In this document: positions 1-5,483 of the stretch, one piece after another
How the letters are laid out: each line of letters opens with the position of its first letter
How positions within the stretch are numbered: position 1 is the first letter of the stretch
NCBI GenBank assembly: GCA_023391315.1
Contig: JAEWBD010000043.1
Location: 1-5,740 of the forward strand
Direction: 5' to 3'
Length of the DNA: 5,740 bases
DNA from: Bacteroidota bacterium
GTDB taxonomy: Bacteria > Bacteroidota > Bacteroidia > Chitinophagales > Chitinophagaceae
Made by a program: the position numbers and the translations under genes
Notes under the pieces: model-generated
What the model was told of the DNA's origin: nothing
The model's database searches: none
Seen by the model: only the letters and a program-made list of their open reading frames with translations

Positions 1-42
1 ATTCCGGGCCAGACCGGGAATCCGCATTACCAGGCGCTTTAA
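1..42 (+). CDS. Probable C-terminal end of an upstream gene (partial)
   Basis: Read from base 1, the sequence encodes IPGQTGNPHYQAL and stops at TAA (40-42). It is about 60% GC and turns sharply AT-rich after the stop, which is what the end of a gene followed by a spacer would look like. The GQTGNP..HY string loosely recalls the GQSG...HY tail of penicillin-acylase-type hydrolases, but 13 residues are far too few to name a family. The other two forward frames are also open for a while (to 62 and to 94), so the frame choice rests on base composition and the plausibility of the peptide. If correct, this gene ends 48 bp before the esterase start and could belong to the same transcript. Confidence 0.35.
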   Translation: MPGQTGNPHYQAL

Positions 43-90
43 ATATTACAGGAAGCGATTAGATAAAATTCATAGTATCAATTCAATAAA

Positions 91-1626
91 ATGAATATAA
101 AACGATTGCCTGCTTTTTTTCTTTCACTATTCATTTCAGCCATATCATTTGCACAAACAAAAACACCTGCTGTACAAACAGATGCAGGGTCAGTTTCAGG
201 CATTGTTCAAAATGGTATCAATATTTTTAAAGGCATTCCTTTTGCAGCACCTCCTGTTGGTGAACTGAGATGGAAAGCCCCGCAACCGGTGCAGCCATGG
301 ACAGGCGTGAGAAACTGCGATACATTCAGTGCAAGCCCCATGCAGAGTTCGCCTGCGCCCTTCAGCATGTGGAGTGAAGAATTTTTAATAAGAAAAGAAC
401 CCATTAGTGAAGACTGTTTATACCTGAATGTATGGACAAGCTTCACCTCTGCCGATAAAAAATTACCGGTATTAGTCTGGATTTATGGCGGGGGCTTTGT
501 AAGTGGCGGCAGCAATGTTCCCATTTATGATGGCGAAGCCATGGCAAAGGAAGGTATTGTGTTTGTAAGTATTAATTACCGCGTGGGCATATTCGGTTTT
601 TTTGCGCACCCTGCGCTTACCAGGGAAGCGCTTTATCATGCTTCAGGCAATTACGGATTACTTGATCAGATTGCCGCATTAAAATGGGTACAACATAACA
701 TCGCCGCCGTCGGCGGCGATCCTGGTAACGTAACTATAGCAGGGCAATCAGCGGGCTCCATGAGTGTAAATGCATTGGTGGCTTCTCCTCTTGCAAAAGG
801 CCTGTTCAATAAAGCCATTGCAGAAAGCGGCGCATCTTTCTTAAGAAATAATTCGGGTAATAATCTTCAGCAGACGGAAGAAGCCGGCGTAAAAACGGCA
901 ATAGCATTACACGCCAATTCAATTGAAGAATTAAGAAATTTGCCGGCATCCGAATTAATGAAAGCCCAATCGCAGCGCGGTGTTATTATTGATGGTTACG
1001 TATTGCCGCAATCAATTACTGCAATCTTTCAGGAAAATAAAGCCAACAATGTGGCTTTACTAACCGGATGGAATGAAAACGAAGGTTTATCGGGCACGAT
1101 AAAAAATGCAGGTGATTATACCAACCAAATCCAGCAGCAATACGGTGATAATGCAAAAATACTTTTGCAATATTATCCGGCTGCCAATGATTCTATTGCT
1201 TCTTCATCGCAATACGATCTTTCAAGAGATATAATTTTTGGCGTGCAAAATTACACATGGGCCAATATAGCAAGCGGACAAGGCAATCATGTTTATGTAT
1301 ATCGCTTTACCCGCAAAGTGCCCGGCACGGGCCAATATGCAAAGTATGGTGCTTTCCATACGGGCGAAGTGCCTTATGCTTATAACAATTTAAAATTCGT
1401 TAACCGGCCATGGACAGGCATTGATCATAAACTTGCTGGCGTTATGTCTTCTTACTGGGCAAACTTTATTAAAACAGGCAATCCTAACGGCCAGGGTTTG
1501 CCTGAATGGAGGCCTTATAATAAAAATGAAAAAGCCATAATGATTTTAGGCGATACACAGCAATCGCAAACAATGCCGGATGCAAAGCGGCTGGATGTTT
1601 TATATTCCATAATGAATCCACAATAA
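91..1626 (+). CDS. Exported type B carboxylesterase (alpha/beta hydrolase)
   Basis: This 511-residue protein is full length for the COesterase family, which hydrolyses carboxylic esters with a Ser-Glu/Asp-His triad. Residues 1-22 form a Sec signal peptide (Lys4-Arg5, a hydrophobic core, then SFAQ), with likely cleavage near residue 21, so it acts in the periplasm or outside the cell. Family landmarks run in order: GIPFAAPPVG (48-57); Cys76 and Cys109 in EDCLYLNVW (107-115), which probably pair in a disulfide; the oxyanion-hole GGGF (133-136); NYRVGIFGF (162-170); the nucleophile Ser220 in GQSAG (218-222); the probable acid Glu331 in NENEG; and the probable base His423 in HTGEVPYAY. The nucleophile elbow has Gln where the family usually has Glu. 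The 91 ATG is chosen because it gives a complete signal peptide; the leader is A-rich with no clear Shine-Dalgarno site. The isomerase gene follows after 23 bp, suggesting an operon. The ester substrate is unknown. Confidence 0.93.
   Translation: MNIKRLPAFFLSLFISAISFAQTKTPAVQTDAGSVSGIVQNGINIFKGIPFAAPPVGELRWKAPQPVQPWTGVRNCDTFSASPMQSSPAPFSMWSEEFLIRKEPISEDCLYLNVWTSFTSADKKLPVLVWIYGGGFVSGGSNVPIYDGEAMAKEGIVFVSINYRVGIFGFFAHPALTREALYHASGNYGLLDQIAALKWVQHNIAAVGGDPGNVTIAGQSAGSMSVNALVASPLAKGLFNKAIAESGASFLRNNSGNNLQQTEEAGVKTAIALHANSIEELRNLPASELMKAQSQRGVIIDGYVLPQSITAIFQENKANNVALLTGWNENEGLSGTIKNAGDYTNQIQQQYGDNAKILLQYYPAANDSIASSSQYDLSRDIIFGVQNYTWANIASGQGNHVYVYRFTRKVPGTGQYAKYGAFHTGEVPYAYNNLKFVNRPWTGIDHKLAGVMSSYWANFIKTGNPNGQGLPEWRPYNKNEKAIMILGDTQQSQTMPDAKRLDVLYSIMNPQ
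700..720. repeat. GC-rich perfect inverted repeat inside the esterase gene
   Basis: Two 10-bp arms (ATCGCCGCCG and CGGCGGCGAT) surround a single T. The repeat covers codons 204-210 (IAAVGGD), part of the conserved esterase motif that precedes the nucleophile elbow. In RNA it could form a stem of about 9 bp with a tiny loop. Since the protein motif largely fixes the bases, chance is the simplest explanation. Confidence 0.5.
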
Positions 1627-1649
1627 TCCATCATCCAAAAAATGATTGT

Positions 1650-2573
1650 ATGCTACAAAGAAGAAAGTTTATTAAGCAAACAACTGCGGCTGCAACAGCA
1701 GGTTTAGTGCTGTCAAAAAATGCGAATGCGTTTTTCAGATTGAAAGATATACCGCCAACAGGCTTACAGCTTTTTACCTTTTTTGGAATAATAGATGAAG
1801 ATGTGCCCGGCACTTTAAAACGTATTGCTGATACGGGTTATAAAGAAATAGAATCTGCCTTTGGCAAGAAAGGTGGTTATTACGGAATGAGCGCAAAAGG
1901 TTTTAAGTCATTGATTGAAAGTTTGGGCATGGCCTGGAGATCGCATCATGTACTGGGCGCACCATTTAAATTGCCACCGGGTGCAAAAATGCCCACAGAT
2001 GCCAATGGACAGCCTTTAAAAATTCCGCCCATGAAAAACCTGAGAGATAATATGCAGGAACTGGTAGATGAAGTAGCTGCTGTCAGCCTCCCGTTTTTAG
2101 TTTGCGCCAACACGCCTATCAATACAATTGACGAAGTAAAAAGTTCAATAGAAGTATTGCAAAAAACGGGTGAAGCCTGTAAGAAGGCCGGCATTCAGTT
2201 TTGTTATCACAATCATGATGCAGAGTTTAAAATGATAGATGGCAAAATCCCTTATGAGATGATGCTGAATGAACTCGACAAAGACCAGGTAAAGTTTGAG
2301 CTTGACCTTGCATGGGCTATAAAAGGCGGCGTTAAACCGGTTGATTTATTCAATCATTATCCCGGCAGGTTTCCTTTATGGCATGTAAAAGACCTTGATG
2401 CCAGCCGCGAAAACATTATGCCTGTGGGTGAAGGCACAATAGATTTCAAACCCATATTTGCAGCCGCTTCCACAGCAGGCATGCAGCATTTTTTTGTTGA
2501 ACATGATATGCCGAAAGATGCATTTGCAAGCATTAAATCAAGCATAGTGAATTTGAAGAAGATGCTGGCGTGA
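1650..2573 (+). CDS. Tat-exported sugar phosphate isomerase/epimerase-like TIM-barrel protein
   Basis: This 307-residue protein belongs to the xylose-isomerase-like TIM-barrel superfamily (AP_endonuc_2), whose members isomerise or epimerise sugars or related keto compounds with a divalent metal. The N-terminus has a twin-arginine signal, RRKFIKQ (4-10), an Ala-rich hydrophobic stretch and a probable cleavage site after ANA (25-27), so a folded, possibly metal-loaded enzyme is exported. Candidate metal and catalytic residues sit at the usual strand ends: Glu66/Glu68 (KEIES), His187 and His189 in YHNHD, Glu217 and Asp219 in FELDLAW, His245-Lys247-Asp248 in WHVKDLD, and Glu284 in FVEHD. GEG (260-262) is also typical. 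A Pro/Lys-rich segment (about 102-130) follows the SHH at 98-100. The start at 1650 is preferred over the ATG at 1641, which is in another frame. It lies 23 bp after the esterase stop, so the two are probably one unit. The substrate cannot be read from sequence. Confidence 0.9.
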   Translation: MLQRRKFIKQTTAAATAGLVLSKNANAFFRLKDIPPTGLQLFTFFGIIDEDVPGTLKRIADTGYKEIESAFGKKGGYYGMSAKGFKSLIESLGMAWRSHHVLGAPFKLPPGAKMPTDANGQPLKIPPMKNLRDNMQELVDEVAAVSLPFLVCANTPINTIDEVKSSIEVLQKTGEACKKAGIQFCYHNHDAEFKMIDGKIPYEMMLNELDKDQVKFELDLAWAIKGGVKPVDLFNHYPGRFPLWHVKDLDASRENIMPVGEGTIDFKPIFAAASTAGMQHFFVEHDMPKDAFASIKSSIVNLKKMLA

Positions 2574-2626
2574 TTTGATTCATTATATTTTAAACAAAGC
2601 GAGATATATAAAATCAGCCCGCTCTC

Positions 2627-2638
2627 ATTAGCGCTAAT
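2627..2638. promoter_or_regulatory. 12-bp perfect palindrome upstream of the Crp/Fnr-type gene
   Basis: ATTAGCGCTAAT is a perfect palindrome in the 113-bp gap, 48 bp before the regulator start. It could be an operator for the regulator itself or for another dimeric protein. No TAnnTTTG promoter was found nearby, and its half-sites differ from the TTGCC/GGCAA repeat found after the gene, so the role is only suggested. There is no T-tract immediately after it, which argues against a terminator. Confidence 0.3.
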
Positions 2639-2653
2639 CATTTTCGCTTATTT

Positions 2654-2685
2654 TCACAGTGCCTGATATAAAATTCTGTCACAGT
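2654..2685. repeat. Two direct copies of TCACAGT before the regulator start
   Basis: TCACAGT occurs at 2654-2660 and at 2679-2685, with a 25-bp period, and the second copy ends one base before the ATG. TCACA resembles one half of a Crp-type site, but neither copy is paired with TGTGA at the right spacing. It may be chance in an AT-rich leader or a weak autoregulatory element. Confidence 0.2.
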
Positions 2686-2686
2686 T

Positions 2687-3271
2687 ATGCAATCCATATT
2701 TCAAAACATATACAAACACCCGCTTTTACCTGAACCCGATTTGCAAAGCATTATGCATTTGCATAAACAGGTAAATTTTAATAAAGGTGATATTATTTTA
2801 AGATCTGGCTGTATTGCCAATGAATATTATTTGCTTGAAATGGGCCTGGTAAGGGCATTCGTTATTAATTATAATGAAGATGAAATTACTACGGGCTTTT
2901 TCACGGATGGTGAAATCATTATCTCCCCTCCTTCTTTATTTCAGCGCATCCCATCGCAGGAAACTTTGCAGGCAGTTACAGATTGCATAGCCTGGAAAAT
3001 TGTATTTGATGACTTTCAGCAATTGTATCATAATCTTCCGGGCTTCAGGGAATGGGGCAGGCTTTGGTTTTCGCAACAGCTTTTTTCGCTCAAGCAAAGA
3101 TCGCTGGATATGATTACCGAAACAGCTACCAACCGTTACCTGAAGCTTATAAAAGAAAAGCCGCAGGTCATCCAGAATGTACCGCTAAAACAAATCGCCA
3201 CTTACCTCGGCGTTACCGATACTTCATTAAGCAGGATAAGAAAAGACATCGTAAAAACAACGGGCAATTAG
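2687..3271 (+). CDS. Crp/Fnr-family transcriptional regulator
   Basis: This 194-residue protein has the layout of a Crp/Fnr regulator: an N-terminal cyclic-nucleotide-binding-like beta barrel (about 20-110, with FNKGDIILRSG at 31-41 and YYLLEMGLVRAFV at 47-59), a dimer helix (about 125-155) and a C-terminal helix-turn-helix (about 165-190). The recognition helix reads TDTSLSRIRKD, with Ser182-Arg183 aligning by hand with the conserved SR pair of Fnr. Thr179 sits where Fnr has Glu209. There is no cysteine cluster for an iron-sulfur centre (only Cys42 and Cys100) and no recognisable PGE..R cAMP-binding motif, so the signal is unknown, as for many Bacteroidota members. The protein is shorter than E. 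coli Crp (about 210 residues), as is common in this group. The next gene starts 118 bp later, behind a promoter with an Fnr-like inverted repeat, which makes this protein the obvious candidate to bind there. Confidence 0.9.
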   Translation: MQSIFQNIYKHPLLPEPDLQSIMHLHKQVNFNKGDIILRSGCIANEYYLLEMGLVRAFVINYNEDEITTGFFTDGEIIISPPSLFQRIPSQETLQAVTDCIAWKIVFDDFQQLYHNLPGFREWGRLWFSQQLFSLKQRSLDMITETATNRYLKLIKEKPQVIQNVPLKQIATYLGVTDTSLSRIRKDIVKTTGN

Positions 3272-3326
3272 GCAATGCAACCTGTCCTGTTACTTAAACT
3301 TTCGGCCAAAAAACATCCATACATTT

Positions 3327-3342
3327 CTTGCCAAATGGCAAG
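3327..3342. promoter_or_regulatory. Candidate Crp/Fnr-type operator (TTGCC-N4-GGCAA)
   Basis: CTTGCCAAATGGCAAG is a perfect inverted repeat with 7-bp arms around AA. Its core, TTGCC-N4-GGCAA, has the same half-site length and spacing as the Fnr consensus TTGAT-N4-ATCAA. It lies 55 bp after the stop of the Crp/Fnr-type gene and directly abuts the -33 TTTG of the next promoter. Its centre (3334.5) is about 42-45 bp upstream of the transcription start inferred from the -7 element, as for class II activator sites. A 6-bp hairpin with an AAAT loop followed by TTTGTTTAT could also act as a weak terminator for the regulator gene. Confidence 0.55.
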
Positions 3343-3372
3343 TTTGTTTATATGTTCACTATCCTACTTTTG
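3343..3372 (+). promoter_or_regulatory. Bacteroidota-type sigma promoter (-33 TTTG, -7 TACTTTTG)
   Basis: TTTG at 3343-3346 is followed after 18 bp by TACTTTTG at 3365-3372, an exact match to the TAnnTTTG -7 element used by the Bacteroidota housekeeping sigma factor. Transcription should start a few bases after 3372, leaving a 5' leader of only about 10-15 bases before the ATG at 3390. It is the only convincing promoter I see in the window, so it probably serves the VOC gene and perhaps all genes to its right. Confidence 0.65.
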
Positions 3373-3389
3373 ATTTTAAATAAAGCTAT

Positions 3390-3779
3390 ATGGAAAACAA
3401 ACAGATTAACCCTGCAGTATGGTTCGAGATTTATGTAAATGATATGGAAAGGGCCACCAAATTCTATGAAACCGTATTGAATGTTAAGCTTCAACCTATG
3501 TCTGACCCTGCGGATGAAGCTATGCAGATGAAATCATTTCCAAGCGCCGGTGAAAACTTTGGCGCAAGCGGCAGCCTTGTTAAAATGGAACGCATGAAAG
3601 GTGGCGGCAATGGCATTATTGTATATTTTGGCTGTGAAGATTGCGCTGTTGAAGAAAGCCGCGTTGAAGCTGCAGGCGGCAATGTTTACAAACCTAAAAT
3701 GTCTATTGGCGAGTATGGATTTTGTTCCATTGTTGCCGATACCGAAGGCAATACAATCGGGCTGCATTCTATGAAATAA
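3390..3779 (+). CDS. VOC-family protein (glyoxalase/bleomycin-resistance fold)
   Basis: This 129-residue cytosolic protein is one VOC module made of two beta-alpha-beta-beta-beta repeats. Repeat one runs from AVWFEIYVNDMERATKFYE (9-27) to about 68. Repeat two runs from GIIVYFGCEDCAVEESRVEAAGG (75-97) to the C-terminal DTEGNTIGLHS (117-127). The ending G-N-x-I-G-L-H-S is common in the small uncharacterised glyoxalase-like group related to COG3324. By hand alignment with glyoxalase I, the first metal-ligand position is Trp11 and the C-terminal one Gly124, so a metal-dependent glyoxalase I reaction is unlikely; Glu13 and His126 are nearby polar candidates for another role. It is the first gene after the 3343-3372 promoter, with an A-rich leader. 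The SRPBCC gene follows after 22 bp. Ligand binding, drug sequestration or a small-molecule reaction are all possible, and none can be chosen from sequence. Confidence 0.9.
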   Translation: MENKQINPAVWFEIYVNDMERATKFYETVLNVKLQPMSDPADEAMQMKSFPSAGENFGASGSLVKMERMKGGGNGIIVYFGCEDCAVEESRVEAAGGNVYKPKMSIGEYGFCSIVADTEGNTIGLHSMK

Positions 3780-3801
3780 TCCTCTTATTAAATCTTATTC
3801 A

Positions 3802-4218
3802 ATGCCAGGAATAAAACCAATAGCCGTAGCAGTTTTGATACAGAAGCCACTGGAAATTGTTTGGGAAAAATGGACGAATGCCGATGATATCAAACAATGG
3901 AATATACCGTTTGAAAACTGGCATTGCCCTGAAGCTTTAAATGATGTAAAAGAAGGCGGCAGCTTTTTCTTTCGCATGGAAAGTAAAGACGGCAAAGAAG
4001 GTTTTGATTATAAGGGAAAGTATAACAAGGTTATCCAGCTTGAATATATTGAAAACACGCAGGAGGATGGAAGAAAATCTGTTGTTGAATTTCAGCAGAT
4101 AGATAATAATACCATCATTCGCGAAACATTTGAATCCGAAGAACAAACACCACGGGATGTGCAGGAAGCATTTTGCCAATCAGTATTGAACAGGTTTAAG
4201 CAATATGCAGAACAGTAG
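3802..4218 (+). CDS. SRPBCC-family protein (AHSA1 / activator of Hsp90 ATPase homolog-like)
   Basis: This 138-residue protein has the START/Bet v 1-like helix-grip fold of the AHSA1 subfamily. It shows the opening strand and helix with VWEKWTNADDIKQW (20-33), the DVKEGGSFFFRM turn and strand (48-59), a YKGKY strand (70-74), a TIIRETFE strand (104-111) and the long C-terminal helix QSVLNRFKQYAEQ (126-138) that closes the hydrophobic pocket. Length is normal for the family and there is no signal peptide. Members bind hydrophobic small molecules or act as enzymes of varied kind; despite the family name, a bacterial stand-alone copy need not touch a chaperone. The 22-bp gap after the VOC gene holds no promoter, so the two are very probably co-transcribed. 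VOC and SRPBCC proteins are often encoded side by side in soil bacteria. Confidence 0.9.
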   Translation: MPGIKPIAVAVLIQKPLEIVWEKWTNADDIKQWNIPFENWHCPEALNDVKEGGSFFFRMESKDGKEGFDYKGKYNKVIQLEYIENTQEDGRKSVVEFQQIDNNTIIRETFESEEQTPRDVQEAFCQSVLNRFKQYAEQ

Positions 4219-4295
4219 GTGTAGTGAGTTGGATCATGCATTTAACAGTTGGCTGCAAAGACATTTACAAACTATATAAAATAAAGAATAAAACG

Positions 4296-4871
4296 ATGAG
4301 GAAAATAATTTCATTCATGCACATATCGCTTGATGGCTTTGTAGCCGGTCCAAACGGTGAAATGGACTGGATTAAAGTTGATGAAGAAATCTTTGATCAC
4401 GTGGGTAAGCGGATAAGTGAAGGCGATACTGCATTATATGGACGGGTAACTTACCAGATGATGGAAGATTACTGGCCTGCTGCGGGCGACAAGCCGACGG
4501 CAAGCAGGCATGATATTGAACATTCAAAGTGGTATAACAATGTTCATAAAGTTGTTTTATCAAAAACCATGAGAGACGCAGACCTGGATAACACAACAAT
4601 TATCAGCGACAATCTTTCAGACAACATAAATAAAATAAAACAACAGGCAGGCGAAGACATTTTACTTTTCGGCAGCTCGACAGCAACACATTCACTTATT
4701 CAGCAAAATTTAATTGACGGTTACTGGTTATTTATTAATCCGGTTATTCTCGGGCAAGGCATTCCATTGTTTACAGGCATTAAAGACAAAACAGAATTAA
4801 AGTTATTGACCAGCCGGCAATTTACCTGCGGGGTAACTGAACTGAACTATATAGTGAATAGTCAGTTGTGA
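4296..4871 (+). CDS. RibD C-terminal / dihydrofolate reductase-like protein
   Basis: This 191-residue protein has the RibD_C fold shared by dihydrofolate reductase and riboflavin-pathway reductases, and resembles the stand-alone YyaP/YwjB type. Landmarks are the N-terminal strand and ISLDGFVAGPNGEMDW (10-25), ALYGRVTYQMM (46-56), KVVLSKT (85-91), the probable NADPH-binding stretch DILLFGSSTA (121-130), and NPVILGQGIPLF (148-159). It is probably an NADPH-dependent reductase of unknown substrate and not the essential folate enzyme. The frame is open to an ATG at 4224, but the extra 24 residues (rich in Lys and Tyr, with Cys and His) do not look like the family, whose members begin right at MRKIISFM. 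I therefore start at 4296, which follows an A-rich leader. The 77-bp gap before it holds no clear promoter. The last codons and the stop lie inside an inverted repeat (4864-4905), so the final residues (SQL) may come from the repeat. Confidence 0.9.
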   Translation: MRKIISFMHISLDGFVAGPNGEMDWIKVDEEIFDHVGKRISEGDTALYGRVTYQMMEDYWPAAGDKPTASRHDIEHSKWYNNVHKVVLSKTMRDADLDNTTIISDNLSDNINKIKQQAGEDILLFGSSTATHSLIQQNLIDGYWLFINPVILGQGIPLFTGIKDKTELKLLTSRQFTCGVTELNYIVNSQL

Positions 4872-4905
4872 GCAGTAAGTAATTTAGACTTAACTACTCG
4901 CAACT
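4864..4905. repeat. Long imperfect inverted repeat overlapping the reductase stop codon
   Basis: The left arm (4864-4880, AGTTGTGAGCAGTAAGT) and right arm (4888-4905, ACTTAACTACTCGCAACT) pair around the 7-base loop AATTTAG, with one G-U wobble, one C-A mismatch and one bulged A. Weaker pairing continues outward. It holds the TGA stop of the reductase gene (4869-4871) and ends 21 bp before the DinB-fold start. It may be a dispersed intergenic repeat of the GTTGTGAGTAGT type seen in Bacteroidota genomes (from memory), or a structure that shapes transcript level between the two genes. There is no T-tract after it, so a simple intrinsic terminator is unlikely. Confidence 0.7.
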
Positions 4906-4926
4906 CGTCATTAAAACAACACAATT

Positions 4927-5451
4927 ATGAATACACCGAAATCTCAAAAACTTGAAATTATTATTCCTGCATACAGAATGCATTCGCAAATCTTTTTAAA
5001 TGCATTAGATGACATTTCAGCGGCAGATGCCATGAAACGGATTGACGGCAAAACCAATCATATAGTTTGGATGGCCGGCAATTTTGTGAACATGCGTTAT
5101 GGCCTGGGCCAGGTACTTGGTTTGCGTGAAGAAGATCCATACAATGAATTGTTTTTCCAGGCAAAAGCATTAAATGAAAAATTTGATTATCCCTCATTGG
5201 AAAAACTCAAAGAAAATTTTCATACAATTTCATCACTGACGTATCAAAAATTACTGGAAGCAACCGATGATAAGCTGGCAGAAAAATTTCCTCTCGGCAT
5301 GAATGTTCCTTTTTTCGAAGAAAATGTTTTGAATTTCATTGGTATGTGCATTGGAAGAGAGGATTATCTCTGCGGCCAGATAGGTTTGATGCGTAAAATT
5401 CTTGGTTATGAAGCCATGAAATATGATGTAAATGAAACTATTCCTTATTAA
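4927..5451 (+). CDS. DinB-fold protein lacking the usual metal-binding histidines
   Basis: This 174-residue, mostly helical protein fits the DinB/YfiT-like four-helix bundle. It has an N-terminal helix (about 9-30), the W-x-x-G-x-x-V segment HIVWMAGNFVNMRYG (45-59), a middle helix with YPSLEKLKENFHTISSLTYQKLLE (88-111), and the closing helix GREDYLCGQIGLMRKILGY (143-161). The G-Q-I-G-L-x-R-K-x-L-G string is the clear family mark. Typical members hold a divalent metal with three His: one after the Trp (W...H) and two in H-x-x-x-H just before GQ. Here the matching residues are Asn52, Arg144 and Leu148, so classical metal binding looks lost; His45 is the only His nearby. Thiol-transferase or other metal chemistry known from the superfamily is therefore doubtful. 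The gene begins 55 bp after the reductase, and 32 bp separate it from the next VOC gene. The start at 4927 gives a normal family length. Confidence 0.82.
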   Translation: MNTPKSQKLEIIIPAYRMHSQIFLNALDDISAADAMKRIDGKTNHIVWMAGNFVNMRYGLGQVLGLREEDPYNELFFQAKALNEKFDYPSLEKLKENFHTISSLTYQKLLEATDDKLAEKFPLGMNVPFFEENVLNFIGMCIGREDYLCGQIGLMRKILGYEAMKYDVNETIPY

Positions 5452-5483
5452 TAATTTTTAAACAACAATTTAAATTTAACGAC

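Noticed and set aside
2..94. An open frame running into the esterase start (stop overlapping the ATG as ATGA)
   Set aside because: The peptide is Arg/Lys-rich with no recognisable pattern and spans the AT-rich spacer; the frame ending at 42 fits the base-composition change better.
2584..2591. TATATTTT as a -7 promoter element for the regulator gene
   Set aside because: It lacks the final G of TAnnTTTG, and no TTTG lies at an acceptable distance: the upstream ones are 6 and 28 bp away.
2357..2641. A 94-codon open frame on the minus strand across the isomerase 3' end
   Set aside because: It lies antisense to a clear TIM-barrel gene, its product matches no family I know, and its start region has no promoter or leader.
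3052..3297. A second + strand frame (81 codons) overlapping the end of the regulator gene
   Set aside because: It overlaps the helix-turn-helix coding region in another frame and encodes a low-plausibility, Arg/Lys/Pro-rich peptide.
4211..4255. GTAGTGAGTTG-like bases after the SRPBCC gene as another copy of the 4864-4905 repeat
   Set aside because: The similarity is short and there is no matching second arm, so it cannot be separated from chance.
4224..4295. A longer N-terminus for the reductase-like gene
   Set aside because: The extra 24 residues do not resemble the family, which begins at MRKIISFM; the ATG at 4296 has an A-rich leader typical of this genome.
5468..5477. AATTTAAATT palindrome before the last gene as an operator
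   Set aside because: Short all-AT palindromes are expected by chance in such AT-rich spacers.
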